From Ectothiorhodospira marina (lineage in GTDB: Bacteria; Pseudomonadota; Gammaproteobacteria; Ectothiorhodospirales; Ectothiorhodospiraceae): a stretch of 64,000 nt of DNA. The DNA is taken from the NCBI RefSeq assembly GCF_900109495.1, contig NZ_FOAA01000006.1:79332-143331 (forward strand). The letters are read 5' to 3'. The position numbers and the translations under genes are program-made. Below are positions 18,395 through 28,172 of this stretch, one piece after another; position 1 is the first letter of the stretch, and each line of letters begins with the position of its first letter. A model generated the notes under the pieces. That model was not told the origin of the DNA and did no database searches. It worked only from the letters and a program-made list of their open reading frames with translations.

Positions 18395-19873
18395 TCAACT
18401 CCTGCACTGGTTGAGGATCTGTTCGGCGGCGATGGTGCCGGATAGGATCGTCGGGGGCACGCCAGGACCGGGCACCGTGAGCTGGCCGGCATAGTAGAGG
18501 TTGTCCAGCTTGCGGCTCTTCAGCCTGGGCTTGAGCATGGCCGTCTGCATCAGGGTGTTGGCCAGGCCGTAGGCATTGCCCTTGAAGGCATGATAGTCGT
18601 GGATGAAATCCTTGTGGGCGTAGGATCGGCAGAACACCACGTGATCGCGGATGGACTGGCCGGTGATGGCTTCCAGCCGTTCCAGGATCAGCTTCTGGTA
18701 ATGGCGTCGCGTCTCGGGGGTGTCCTCCAGGCCAGCGGCCACCGGGATAAGCACCATGAGGTTCTCCTGACCCTCCGGGGCCACCGAGGGGTCGGTCTGC
18801 GAGGTGGCACTCACGTACAGGGCAGGCTCGGTGGGCCAGGCAGGATCCTGGTAGATCTGCGCCGCATGGGCCTCGAAGTCGGCATCGAACAGCAGGGTAT
18901 GATGCGGCAGCCCCTCCAGCTTCTTGTCCACGCCCATGTAGAAGATGATGGAGGAGGGTGACATGACCCGTTTATCCCAGTAGGCCGGTGAGTACATGCG
19001 GTCGGCCTCGGGGAGCAGATCCTGCTCCACGTGGTGATAGTCCCCGGCGCCGATCAGATAGTCGGCCTCAAAACGCCCCTGGTCCGTGTTCACGGCCACC
19101 ACCTTGCCATCCCGGGTTTCGATGCCGGTGGCCTCGGTGCCGAACTGGAAGCGGGCACCCATCTCCTCGGCCAACTGATGCATCGCCTTGACCAGTTCAT
19201 ACATCCCGCCCATGGGGTACCAGGTGCCCAGCTTGAGATCGCCGTAATTCATCATGCTGTACAGGGCCGGTGTGGTGCGGCCCGTGCCCCCCAGAAACAG
19301 GATGGGGAACTCCAGCATCCGATGCAGGCGCGGGCTCTTGAAGAAACGGGTGATATGGCTGCGGTAGGAACGCAGCAGATGCATGGAGAAGAGATAACGC
19401 AACAGCCGCAGCTGGGCAAATTCCATGAAGGAAAGGCAGGGCTTGTTGGCGAACTCGCCAATGCCCACCGTGTATTTCACCTCGGCCTCGTCCAGGAATC
19501 GTTCCAGCTGGAAACCGGCACCCGGCTCGATGCTCTCGAACAACTCCACGGTCTGTTTCACGTCCGCCGGGATCTCCACATAGTCATCCTTGCCGAAGTA
19601 GATCCGGTAGGAGGGGTCCAGGCGTTTGAGTTCAAAGTAGTCAGAACTCTTGCGCCCGAATTCGGCGAAGAACCCATCGATGACGTCCGGCATCCAGTAC
19701 CAGCTCGGTCCCATGTCGAAGGTGAAACCCTTTGCAGAGAACTGCCGCCCCCGGCCGCCGGGGATGTCGTGGCGCTCGATGACGGTGACGTCCATGCCCT
19801 CGCGGGCCAAGGTGGCAGCGGCGGCCAGCCCGGCAAAGCCGGCGCCGATGATGACGATCTTGTTTTTCTTCAT
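18395..19873 (-). CDS. crtI: CrtI-family carotenoid desaturase, Bacteroidetes-like
   Basis: 492-residue FAD-dependent phytoene-desaturase family protein. The dinucleotide fold starts at IIGAGFAGLAA (Gly10, Gly12, Gly15), the ERHDIPGGRGRQF motif follows, and the C-terminal FAD motif is YYAGQLTVPGPGVPPTILSG. The stretch GFTFDMGPSWYWMPDV and the later GTWYPMGGMYELV are what I associate with CrtI proteins of Bacteroidetes rather than the purple-bacterial form. No other carotenoid genes adjoin; pdxH follows and tex diverges. It may desaturate phytoene or a later carotenoid. Horizontal gain is plausible but needs a tree. Confidence 0.83.
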   Translation of the reverse strand: MKKNKIVIIGAGFAGLAAAATLAREGMDVTVIERHDIPGGRGRQFSAKGFTFDMGPSWYWMPDVIDGFFAEFGRKSSDYFELKRLDPSYRIYFGKDDYVEIPADVKQTVELFESIEPGAGFQLERFLDEAEVKYTVGIGEFANKPCLSFMEFAQLRLLRYLFSMHLLRSYRSHITRFFKSPRLHRMLEFPILFLGGTGRTTPALYSMMNYGDLKLGTWYPMGGMYELVKAMHQLAEEMGARFQFGTEATGIETRDGKVVAVNTDQGRFEADYLIGAGDYHHVEQDLLPEADRMYSPAYWDKRVMSPSSIIFYMGVDKKLEGLPHHTLLFDADFEAHAAQIYQDPAWPTEPALYVSATSQTDPSVAPEGQENLMVLIPVAAGLEDTPETRRHYQKLILERLEAITGQSIRDHVVFCRSYAHKDFIHDYHAFKGNAYGLANTLMQTAMLKPRLKSRKLDNLYYAGQLTVPGPGVPPTILSGTIAAEQILNQCRS

Positions 19874-20032
19874 GATTTCTTCGGGAGATGACGGTGAATG
19901 GGTACGCTACCCCGGCGGCCCGTGGCTGGCAAGGTGTACCGCCCCGCGCCCTTCCATGAAGACCCGCCCATGGGACCCGGGCCGTGGGTGGGTTATGATT
20001 GCCCCCTCATTTTGTTCAAGTAATGGCGCCCC

Positions 20033-22393
20033 ATGACTTCCATACCCTCCCGTATTGCCCAGGAACTGGGCGTTCAGGCCAGCCAGGTCAACGCTGCCGT
20101 GGAACTGCTGGACGGTGGCTCCACCGTGCCGTTCGTGGCCCGCTATCGCAAGGAGGCCACCGGCGGCCTGGACGATACGCAGCTGCGTAACCTGGAGGAG
20201 CGACTGATCTACCTGCGGGAGCTGGAGGGACGTCGTCAGGTGGTGCTCAAGGCCATCGAGGAGCAGGGCAAGCTCACCGACACCCTGCGACAGGCCATCG
20301 ACACCGCCGAGACCAAGACCCGTCTTGAGGACCTCTACCGGCCCTACATGAAAAAGCGCCGCACCAAGGCGCAGATCGCCCGGGAGAATGGCCTGGAGCC
20401 GCTGCTGGATACCCTGCTGGAGGATCCCGCTCAATCCCCGGAGGCGGTGGCCGCCGGCTTCACCCGTGATGAGATCACCGTGGAGGCCGCCCTGGAAGGG
20501 GCCGGGCATATCTTCATGGAGCGCATTGCCGAGGATGCCGATCTCATTGAAGAGATGCGCCAATTCGGCTGGGAGAAGGGCTATATGGTCAGCCGGGTGG
20601 TGGAGGGCAAGGAACAGGCCGGTGCCCGCTTCCGTGACTATTTCGATCATGTGGAGCCTTTGTGCAAGGTGCCTTCCCACCGGGCCCTGGCCATGTTCCG
20701 GGGGCAGGCGGAGGAGGTGTTGCGCCTGGAGGTGGCCTGGAGCCAGGCCCAGGCCCGGGGTGAGAAGGAAGAGCCCGGTGCCTCCCCCGGCGAGCGCGCC
20801 GTGGTGCGTCGCTTTGGCCTCTCGGACCAGGGGCGGCCCGCCGATGCCTGGCTGGCCCGGCACGCCCGTCTGGCCTGGCGGGCCAAACTCTCCATCCACC
20901 TGGATGTGGCCCTGAAGCGCCGTATCAGGGAACTGGCGGAGGAAGAGGCGATCCGTGTCTTCGGCGCCAACCTGGAGGACGTGCTGCTGGCCGCGCCGGC
21001 AGGATCCCGGGCCACCATGGGCCTGGACCCGGGCGTGCGCACCGGTGTGAAGGTGGCCGTGGTGGATACGGAGGGTGCGGTGGTGGATACCGCGACCGTG
21101 TATCCCTTCCCGCCGAAGAATCAGGTGGATGCCACGTTGCACACCCTGGAGACGCTGGTGAAGCGTCATCAGGTGGAGCTCATTGCCATCGGTAACGGGA
21201 CCTTTTCCCGGGAGACGGATGCCCTGGCGGCGGAACTGTTGAAGCGCCTGAAACGGCCCGGGATGAGCAAGGTGATCGTGTCCGAAGCCGGGGCCTCGGT
21301 GTACTCCGCCTCGGAGAGTGCCTCCCGCGAGCTGCCGGATCTGGATGTCTCCCTGCGTGGCGCGGTGTCCATTGCCCGGCGTCTGCAGGACCCGTTGGCG
21401 GAACTGGTGAAGATCGAGCCCAAGGCCATCGGTGTGGGTCAGTATCAGCATGACGTGAACCAGAGCCAACTGGCCCGCAAGCTGGATGCCGTGGTGGAGG
21501 ACTGCGTGAACGCCGTGGGCGTGGACGTGAACACCGCCTCCGTGCCCCTGTTGGCCCGGGTGTCCGGCCTGGGCCCGACGCTGGCGGAGAACATCGTGGT
21601 GCACCGTACCGAGAACGGGGCCTTCAGGAACCGGACGGCCCTCAAGGCCATCCCTCGCCTGGGGGCCAAGGCCTTTGAGCAGGCGGCGGGCTTTCTGCGT
21701 GTGCCATCCGGGGATAACCCGCTGGACGCCTCGGGGGTGCACCCGGAGGCCTATCCCGTGGTCAAGCGCATCATGGCCAAGACCCAGCGGGATGTGAGGC
21801 AGTTGATCGGAGACGAGGCCTTCCTCAAGGGCCTCGACCCGCGGGACTTCACCGATGACGCCTTTGGTGAACCCACGGTGCGGGATATCCTCGCCGAACT
21901 GGCCAAGCCCGGCCGCGACCCCCGGCCCGAGTTCCGCACGGCCGCCTTCCGCGAGGGGGTGGACAAGCTGGAGGATCTGGAGCCGGGGATGGTGCTGGAA
22001 GGTACGGTGACCAATGTGGCCAACTTTGGGGCCTTTGTGGATGTGGGTGTGCATCAGGATGGCCTGGTGCACATCTCCGCCCTGGCCGAGGGCTTCGTCA
22101 AGGACCCCCGGGATGTGGTGCGGGCCGGGGACGTGGTGAAGGTCAAGGTCATGGAGGTGGACCCGGAGCGTCGACGCATTGGCCTCACCATGCGCCTGGG
22201 GGATGAACCCGGGCAGGAGAGCCGCGGCGGGCGCAAGGCATCTCGGGACCCGAAGGCCTCCCAGCCCGGTCGCCAGGGCCAGGGAAAGGGCAAGAGTGCC
22301 CCCGGGCAGGGCGCGCCTCGTGGCAAATCACGGGAGCCCGAGCCGGAGGGCGCCCTGGCCGCGGCCCTGAAGGCGGCCGCAGGCAAGGGCTGA
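20033..22393 (+). CDS. tex: Tex-family RNA-binding transcription accessory protein
   Basis: 786-residue Tex protein. It has the N-terminal helical domain ([17 protein letters not shown]), the YqgF/RuvX-like domain beginning [15 protein letters not shown], helix-hairpin-helix segments around [21 protein letters not shown], and a C-terminal S1 domain near 650-722 ([21 protein letters not shown]). The last 60 residues are a basic, Gly/Pro/Lys-rich tail. Tex is the bacterial relative of Spt6 and affects transcription and RNA turnover. The ATG at 20033 gives the family start. It diverges from the CrtI-like gene and lies 24 bases before hypA. Confidence 0.95.
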   Translation: MTSIPSRIAQELGVQASQVNAAVELLDGGSTVPFVARYRKEATGGLDDTQLRNLEERLIYLRELEGRRQVVLKAIEEQGKLTDTLRQAIDTAETKTRLEDLYRPYMKKRRTKAQIARENGLEPLLDTLLEDPAQSPEAVAAGFTRDEITVEAALEGAGHIFMERIAEDADLIEEMRQFGWEKGYMVSRVVEGKEQAGARFRDYFDHVEPLCKVPSHRALAMFRGQAEEVLRLEVAWSQAQARGEKEEPGASPGERAVVRRFGLSDQGRPADAWLARHARLAWRAKLSIHLDVALKRRIRELAEEEAIRVFGANLEDVLLAAPAGSRATMGLDPGVRTGVKVAVVDTEGAVVDTATVYPFPPKNQVDATLHTLETLVKRHQVELIAIGNGTFSRETDALAAELLKRLKRPGMSKVIVSEAGASVYSASESASRELPDLDVSLRGAVSIARRLQDPLAELVKIEPKAIGVGQYQHDVNQSQLARKLDAVVEDCVNAVGVDVNTASVPLLARVSGLGPTLAENIVVHRTENGAFRNRTALKAIPRLGAKAFEQAAGFLRVPSGDNPLDASGVHPEAYPVVKRIMAKTQRDVRQLIGDEAFLKGLDPRDFTDDAFGEPTVRDILAELAKPGRDPRPEFRTAAFREGVDKLEDLEPGMVLEGTVTNVANFGAFVDVGVHQDGLVHISALAEGFVKDPRDVVRAGDVVKVKVMEVDPERRRIGLTMRLGDEPGQESRGGRKASRDPKASQPGRQGQGKGKSAPGQGAPRGKSREPEPEGALAAALKAAAGKG

Positions 22394-22417
22394 TATCCGC
22401 CCTCCGGGGGGGAGACC

Positions 22418-22777
22418 ATGCATGAGATGTCCCTGGCCCGTGAGGTGTTGCACATCCTGGAAAACCAGGCCCGTTTGCAGAAATTTTCCCGGGTCCATGC
22501 GGTCACAGTGACCATAGGCCCGCTGGCGGCGGTGGATGGCCCGGCCCTGCATTTCGCCTTCGAAGCCGTGACCCAAGGGACGCTGGCGGAAGGGGCCGAA
22601 CTGCATATGGAGCATCCTGCTGCCCGAGGGTGTTGCCGACACTGCGGGCACTGTTTCACCATGGACTCATGGCTGACCCCCTGTCCTCACTGCGGCGGTC
22701 CCGCGCAGGCCGAAGGTGGCCAGGAGATGCAGGTCAAGGACCTTCAGGTCAGTGATGAGGGCATGCGGAGGAGATAA
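22418..22777 (+). CDS. hypA: Hydrogenase maturation nickel metallochaperone HypA
   Basis: 119 residues. It starts [10 protein letters not shown] with the nickel-binding His2, and carries the structural zinc site CRHCGHCF near 73-79 and CPHCGG at 89-94. HypA hands nickel to the large subunit of [NiFe] hydrogenase with HypB, and sometimes to urease. The stop is two bases before the hypB start, so the pair is coupled. Hydrogenase structural genes and hypCDEF are not in the window. The gene follows tex closely, after a GC-rich run. Confidence 0.93.
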   Translation: MHEMSLAREVLHILENQARLQKFSRVHAVTVTIGPLAAVDGPALHFAFEAVTQGTLAEGAELHMEHPAARGCCRHCGHCFTMDSWLTPCPHCGGPAQAEGGQEMQVKDLQVSDEGMRRR

Positions 22778-22779
22778 TC

Positions 22780-23586
22780 ATGTGCACGGTGTGTGGCTGT
22801 GGTGACGAGGAACACAAGCATGAAGGTCATGGCGGGAATACCCGCCAGGTGTCCGTTGAAACCGACCTTCTTGCCCGCAACGATGCCCATGCCCGAGACA
22901 ACCGGGCCTGGTTCGAGCGCGAACGGGTACTGGCCCTGAACCTGGTCTCAAGCCCAGGGTCTGGCAAGACCCACCTGCTGACAGCGACCATCGAGCGGTT
23001 ACGGGATCGCCTGCCGATGGCGGTGATCGAAGGGGATCAGCAGACCCGTCGCGACGCCGATCGCATTCGTCAGACTGGGGTGCCCGCCGTGCAGATCAAT
23101 ACCGGCAAGGGCTGCCATCTGGATGCCCACGGGGTGGGCCACGCCTGTGAAGCCCTGGAGCCACCCCGGGGCGGCATCCTGTTCATCGAAAACGTGGGCA
23201 ATCTGGTTTGCCCCGCAGCCTTTGATCTGGGCGAGGCCCGCCGGGTGGTGGTCCTGTCGGTCACCGAAGGGGATGACAAGCCGTTCAAGTACCCGGACAT
23301 GTTTCAATCTGCCCACGTGATGATCGTGAACAAGCTGGACCTGCTTCCCCATGTGGACTTCGACATGGATGCCTGCATTGAACAGGCCCGTCGGCTCAAT
23401 CCCGGGATGGAGGTCTTTCAGCTATCGGCCCGCACGGGGCAGGGGATGGAGGCCTGGGTGCAGTGGCTCGAGGCCCAGTGTTCCGGGCGGGGAGCGATAT
23501 CGGATGGACAGGAACTGGAGACCTTGCGCCAGCGCGTGGCCGAACTGGAGTCCCGCCTGCAACAGGCGGGACTGATGAAGTCCTGA
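22780..23586 (+). CDS. hypB: Hydrogenase nickel incorporation GTPase HypB
   Basis: 268 residues. The N-terminal nickel-binding motif CxxCGC is present (Cys2, Cys5, Cys7), followed by a short His-containing stretch ([10 protein letters not shown]). The GTPase P-loop SPGSGKT is at 58-64, and later blocks are [24 protein letters not shown] and VNKLDLL. A C-terminal extension of about 25 residues ([19 protein letters not shown]) should form a coiled coil, which is beyond the usual end of HypB. It works with HypA two bases upstream to load nickel into hydrogenase. Confidence 0.93.
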   Translation: MCTVCGCGDEEHKHEGHGGNTRQVSVETDLLARNDAHARDNRAWFERERVLALNLVSSPGSGKTHLLTATIERLRDRLPMAVIEGDQQTRRDADRIRQTGVPAVQINTGKGCHLDAHGVGHACEALEPPRGGILFIENVGNLVCPAAFDLGEARRVVVLSVTEGDDKPFKYPDMFQSAHVMIVNKLDLLPHVDFDMDACIEQARRLNPGMEVFQLSARTGQGMEAWVQWLEAQCSGRGAISDGQELETLRQRVAELESRLQQAGLMKS

Positions 23587-23678
23587 GGGGCCTGTGACTC
23601 GGGGGGGCGTTCGCTTGCACCTGTGTATCCAGGGCCGTGTTCAGGGCCACTGAAGGGGCGGCCAGATATGCCAGACAC

Positions 23679-23710
23679 AAAAAAGCCGGGAGAGGTTGCC
23701 CTCTCCCGGC
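23679..23710 (-). terminator. Rho-independent terminator after metK
   Basis: A ten-base perfect stem (GCCGGGAGAG with CTCTCCCGGC, six-base loop) lies at 23685-23710 and is followed on the minus strand by six T. It ends the gsmT-sdmT-metK direction about 45 bases past the metK stop. Confidence 0.88.
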
Positions 23711-23756
23711 CTTGAATGCGCATCGGGCGATGCCCGATGCGCCAGGTGCCAGATGC

Positions 23757-24914
23757 TTACTTGGCAGCCTTGGCCAGCGCGTCGGCGCGGTCGGTGCGCT
23801 CCCAGCTCACGCCCAGGTCTTCGCGACCGAAGTGGCCGTAGGAAGCGGTCGGACGGTAGATCGGCTTCTCCAGATCCAGCATGGTCAGGATGCCGAACGG
23901 GCGCAGATCGAAGACGTCGCGGACGATTTCCGTCAGACGGGTCTCGTCGATCTTGCCGGTGCCGAAGGTTTCCACGGCAATGGAGGTGGGCTCGGCCACG
24001 CCGATGGCGTAGGAGACCTGAACTTCGCAGCGCTCGGCCAGGCCGGCAGCCACGATGTTCTTGGCCACGTAGCGGGCGGCGTAGGCAGCTGAACGGTCCA
24101 CCTTGGAGGGGTCCTTACCGGAGAAGGCACCGCCACCGTGACGGGCCATGCCGCCGTAGGTGTCCACGATGATCTTCCGGCCGGTCAGGCCGCAATCGCC
24201 CAGTGGGCCGCCGGTGACAAAGCGACCGGTGGGGTTGATGTGGAACTTGGTGTCCTTGTGCAGCCACTTCTCGCCCAGCACAGGCTTGATGATCTCTTCC
24301 ATCACGGCTTCCTGCAGATCCTTCTGTTCGATCTCGGGAGCGTGCTGGGTGGAGAGCACCACGGCGTCGGCAGCCACGGCCTTGCCGCCTTCATAGCGGA
24401 AGGTCACCTGGCTCTTGGCGTCGGGACGCAGCCAGGGCAGGGTGCCATTCTTGCGCACTTCGGCCTGACGCTGCACCAGTTTATGGGAGAAGTGGATGGG
24501 AGCGGGCATCAGCACGTCGGTTTCGCTACAGGCATAACCGAACATCAGGCCCTGGTCGCCAGCACCCTGTTCTTCCGGGCGGCTGCGATCCACACCCTGG
24601 TTGATGTCCATGGACTGGGCGCCCAGGGAATTGAGCACAGCACAGGTGTTGCCATCAAAGCCCTTGTCGGAGCTGTCGTAACCGATGTCCAGCACCACTT
24701 CACGTACCAGGTCTTCCAGGTTCAGAACGGCAGTGGACTTCACCTCACCAGCAATCAGCACCATACCCGTCTGGGTCACGGTCTCCGCGGCCACGCGGGC
24801 CTTGGGATCCTGCGCCAGGTAGGCGTCAATGATCGCATCGGAGATCTGGTCGGCCATCTTGTCCGGGTGGCCTTCGGAAACAGACTCGGAGGTGAAAAGA
24901 TAGGTCTTGCTCAT
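23757..24914 (-). CDS. metK: S-adenosylmethionine synthetase
   Basis: 385-residue enzyme making S-adenosylmethionine from methionine and ATP. It opens [19 protein letters not shown] (catalytic His16), with [12 protein letters not shown] and [18 protein letters not shown] as further signatures. A TAGGAGA ribosome site precedes the ATG. It lies 57 bases downstream of sdmT on the same strand, and a strong terminator follows. Betaine synthesis from glycine uses three SAM per molecule, so linkage of metK to the two methyltransferases makes metabolic sense. No ahcY, which would remove S-adenosylhomocysteine, is in the window. Confidence 0.97.
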   Translation of the reverse strand: MSKTYLFTSESVSEGHPDKMADQISDAIIDAYLAQDPKARVAAETVTQTGMVLIAGEVKSTAVLNLEDLVREVVLDIGYDSSDKGFDGNTCAVLNSLGAQSMDINQGVDRSRPEEQGAGDQGLMFGYACSETDVLMPAPIHFSHKLVQRQAEVRKNGTLPWLRPDAKSQVTFRYEGGKAVAADAVVLSTQHAPEIEQKDLQEAVMEEIIKPVLGEKWLHKDTKFHINPTGRFVTGGPLGDCGLTGRKIIVDTYGGMARHGGGAFSGKDPSKVDRSAAYAARYVAKNIVAAGLAERCEVQVSYAIGVAEPTSIAVETFGTGKIDETRLTEIVRDVFDLRPFGILTMLDLEKPIYRPTASYGHFGREDLGVSWERTDRADALAKAAK

Positions 24915-24971
24915 GTAATGGTTTCTCCTAGTAATGGTCTTTCAGGATTGAAGTCGGATAATCGCCCGAAA

Positions 24972-25808
24972 TCAGACCTTGCGGAAGCGGAAAATGCCCC
25001 AGCAAAGATGTCCGGCCTTGCCGCCATCAACCCAGTGTTGCAAACCTTTTTTCATGCGCGCGATGTAGTCATCGGAGATGAGGCCCTTAAGGCTCTCTTC
25101 ACGGGATTCAAGCTCCTTGAACACCCGCCCATAGTGGCGCGGCAACTGGTGACTGTGATCCTCGAAGCCGATTTCCTCAAGACCCACTTTCTTGGCGGTA
25201 TCCCGGTAGAAACCCGGAGAGCCCAGGGTCTCCAGATGAATGCGGTCCAGGATGGGCTGCAGCTTCTCCTTGGGCGCATCGTCTGTCTGCATCGGATCGG
25301 TAAAGATGAACACGCCACCGGGCTTGAGCACGCGGGCCACTTCTTCCATGACCTTGGCGCGGTTACCGCTGTGCAGGATGGCGTCCTGAGACCATACGAC
25401 GTCAAAGCTGTTGTCTTCGGCCGGCACGGACTCAAAGCTGGCATCGAGCACGTCGATGAGGTGATCCAGCTTGAGGGCCTTGTTCATCTGCCGGTCGCGC
25501 TCATTCTCCACTTCGCTCAGGTTCAGTGCCGTGACGTGGCAACCGAAGGTGGAGGCCAGATAGCGGGCTGCGCCACCGTAACCGGCGCCGATGTCCAGTA
25601 CCTTCATGTCGCGGGTCGGCTCGCCCAGCAGGTCGCCCATGTGGGCCACGGTACGACGGCTGGCATCGGGAATCGCCTCCTCGTCGGACTCGTACAGGCC
25701 GATGTGGATGTCCTCGCCGCCCCACACGCGGTGGTAGAAGTTGTCGGCGTCTTCGCTGTTGTAGTAGTCGCGGGCAGTGGCGACGGCACCTTCATACTGA
25801 TTCGTCAT
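24972..25808 (-). CDS. Sarcosine/dimethylglycine N-methyltransferase
   Basis: 278-residue class I SAM methyltransferase carrying out the later methylations of glycine betaine synthesis: sarcosine to dimethylglycine to betaine. The SAM loop VLDIGAGYGG is at 70-79, followed by WSQDAILHSGNRAKVMEEV. Its length and the block FYHRVWGGEDIHIGLYE match my recollection of the SDMT protein of halophilic Ectothiorhodospira/Halorhodospira. Its ATG shares a base with the gsmT stop (TAATG), so the two are translationally coupled. Product is a cytoplasmic enzyme for osmoprotection. Assignment is strong because both partners occur together. Confidence 0.93.
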   Translation of the reverse strand: MTNQYEGAVATARDYYNSEDADNFYHRVWGGEDIHIGLYESDEEAIPDASRRTVAHMGDLLGEPTRDMKVLDIGAGYGGAARYLASTFGCHVTALNLSEVENERDRQMNKALKLDHLIDVLDASFESVPAEDNSFDVVWSQDAILHSGNRAKVMEEVARVLKPGGVFIFTDPMQTDDAPKEKLQPILDRIHLETLGSPGFYRDTAKKVGLEEIGFEDHSHQLPRHYGRVFKELESREESLKGLISDDYIARMKKGLQHWVDGGKAGHLCWGIFRFRKV

Positions 25809-26617
25809 TATTCGTTCCCCGTATATTTCTTGTCGGCTACGTGGATGAAGAAGTCCGGCTCAGTGTCGTGGTAGGTTTCCTTGAAGTCACCATAGGTTTC
25901 GATCTTCTGGAAACCCACTTCGCGCATCAGGCGGCGTACGTAAGGTTTGCGCAGCGGGAACATGTTCAGATGGAACACGGACTTGTCCGGGAAGGCGTAG
26001 CGGAAGCGGGCCAGGCCGTCATCCACGTGCTCCGGATGCACGGACACATTGTCGCCGCAGTAGTAGAACGTGTGGGCGCTGGAATAGCCGTGATCCAGGA
26101 TGGCGTCGTAGTTGCGCTGGTCCAGGATCAATACGCCGTCGTGGTTCAGGGCGGCATGGAATTCGGCCAGGGCCTTGCGGCGATCGTTTTCATTGAACAG
26201 ATGGGTGAAGGAGTTGCCAAGACAGACAACGGCATCATAGCGGCCATAGATGTCGCGATTGAGTTCGCGCCAGTCGGCCTGGGTGACACGCAGGATGTGG
26301 CCCCGCTTGCGGCCGTTCTCGAAGGCCTTGATCAGCATCTCGGGTGCGCCATCCACGCTGACCACATCGAAGCCAGCCTCGAGCAGTCGGATGGAGTGGA
26401 AGCCGGTACCGGTGGCCACATCCAGCACGCGCTTGGCGCCACGCTTCTTGAGCTCCTGGATGAAGAAGTCGCCTTCACTCTTCGCGCGGCTATCCCAGTC
26501 GATCAGGTCGTCCCATTTGTCGACGAATGATTCGGTGTATTCGTTCACGTAGTTGTCGGTGTCGCGACGTTCTACCGGCTTCTCGCCGAAATCCTGGTCT
26601 GACATGGTGTTGGACAT
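25808..26617 (-). CDS. Glycine/sarcosine N-methyltransferase
   Basis: 269-residue SAM methyltransferase that starts betaine synthesis: glycine to sarcosine to dimethylglycine. The SAM motif VLDVATGTGFHS is at 64-75; KWDDLIDWDSRAKSEGDFF, CLGNSFTHLFNE and LDQRNYDAILDHGY match my recollection of the halophile GSMT. I chose ATG 26617, which has a GGGGAA element eight bases upstream; an in-frame ATG at 26635 lacks one. First gene of a minus-strand set with sdmT and metK. Expression is probably tied to salt, but no known operator is recognisable in the 880-base gap upstream. Confidence 0.93.
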   Translation of the reverse strand: MSNTMSDQDFGEKPVERRDTDNYVNEYTESFVDKWDDLIDWDSRAKSEGDFFIQELKKRGAKRVLDVATGTGFHSIRLLEAGFDVVSVDGAPEMLIKAFENGRKRGHILRVTQADWRELNRDIYGRYDAVVCLGNSFTHLFNENDRRKALAEFHAALNHDGVLILDQRNYDAILDHGYSSAHTFYYCGDNVSVHPEHVDDGLARFRYAFPDKSVFHLNMFPLRKPYVRRLMREVGFQKIETYGDFKETYHDTEPDFFIHVADKKYTGNE

Positions 26618-26900
26618 AATGATGTTCCCCGCCATTGAGGTGTTTGATTTTGCTGCGTTGCATCGTGCGGCGCTTGAGCGCCTTCACGATATCGACCACA
26701 CCGCCATGACCGGGCCAATGAGTTAGACCCTGTCTGCGGTGTGTGGCCGGCGTGATGCTTGCCGGAGATGGTGTCCGCCCTCACCATCCATTCTGTGCTG
26801 ACTTGTTGCAATGTCCCGTGAAGCGTCGCGATGACCCGGATGACTGCATTCACCCAATGGGTGCCGGGGCGCGTCTTCTTTGCGACGGTTGCCGCGGCCG

Positions 26901-26917
26901 GATCGTGGGGCACGATC
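26901..26917. promoter_or_regulatory. Perfect 7-3-7 inverted repeat upstream of gsmT
   Basis: GATCGTG and CACGATC flank GGG. It lies roughly 285 bases upstream of the gsmT start in the divergent gap. It could be an operator for an osmotic or one-carbon regulator, or a chance palindrome; no known consensus is recognised. Confidence 0.3.
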
Positions 26918-27252
26918 GTTTCGTTGGCCTCCGGGGCAGGTAGCCCGGGTGCGGAAAAACCGTGGACGCCTTGGTGGCAGGTGGTCGCCCGATAAGGCGA
27001 CAAAATACATGTAAATGTCGACTACGCTATTGCTCGCGCCAAAGACCTGCCGGGTCGCGGCTGATTACCACACTGCATTGCGTGGCGGTCACCGTATGCA
27101 CCTTGAAGGTTATGCGCTGATGCATCCCTAATACCTTGGGGGACTTTACCGAAGAATGCAAGTCGACCCCCTGAGTTTCACTGAATCTTCACGCGGAAGT
27201 TCCCGTATTTCACCCCCGTGCCAAGTGCATGCACGCGGCTTGGAATACGCCA

Positions 27253-27268
27253 TGTCGTGAAGCCGACA
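27253..27268 (+). promoter_or_regulatory. NifA-type upstream activator site
   Basis: TGT and ACA separated by exactly ten bases, the consensus NifA UAS. It lies about 117 bases before the -24 element of the sigma-54 promoter, inside the usual 80-150 base range. The gene it would control is a NifF-type flavodoxin. Confidence 0.62.
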
Positions 27269-27384
27269 TTGAGACAAATGCCCCGTTGTGGTGCGCTCTC
27301 ACGCCAGCGTCAGATACTGCATTGGCGAAATAAATCACCTGCGGAAACAGCATCATACGGGACTGGCCCGCTTATTGCCAGGGT

Positions 27385-27400
27385 TGGCATGGGAATTGCC
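27385..27400 (+). promoter_or_regulatory. Sigma-54 (RpoN) promoter of nifF
   Basis: TGGCATGGGAATTGCC has the invariant GG and GC spaced by ten bases and matches the -24/-12 consensus TGGCAYR-N4-TTGC; only the last base (C for A/T) departs. It is 99 bases upstream of the nifF ATG. Confidence 0.75.
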
Positions 27401-27414
27401 CCTATCTTCAGTGA

Positions 27415-28041
<627 letters not shown>

Positions 28042-28050
28042 TAACCTGTG

Positions 28051-28082
28051 CCGCTCCGGTGTTTCCTGGGGCGGTTTTTTTT
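28051..28082 (+). terminator. Rho-independent terminator after nifF
   Basis: CCGCTCC pairs with GGGGCGG (one G-T pair) around a ten-base loop, followed by eight T. It starts ten bases past the nifF stop. Confidence 0.82.
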
Positions 28083-28093
28083 ACCCTGATAGT

Positions 28094-28108
28094 TGATAAT
28101 GATTCGCA
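28094..28108 (+). promoter_or_regulatory. Fur box upstream of exbB
   Basis: TGATAAT-G-ATTCGCA matches the 7-1-7 Fur repeat TGATAAT-N-ATTATCA at 12 of 14 positions. It lies about 65 bases before the exbB ATG, so iron should repress the exbB-exbD-exbD-tonB set. Confidence 0.75.
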
Positions 28109-28172
28109 ACACCATTAGCATGCCGGACTTGCGTTGTCGAAGCGATGGCGGGTTCCGCGAGGTCTTACTCCG

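Noticed and set aside
26572..27010. Several open frames in the gsmT-nifF gap on both strands
   Set aside because: They are Arg/Pro-rich, overlap each other, lack ribosome sites and show no family motif; the region is better read as control DNA.
27294..27311. Second NifA-type site upstream of nifF
   Set aside because: TGT-N10-ACG breaks the conserved ACA half; only the site at 27253-27268 matches fully.
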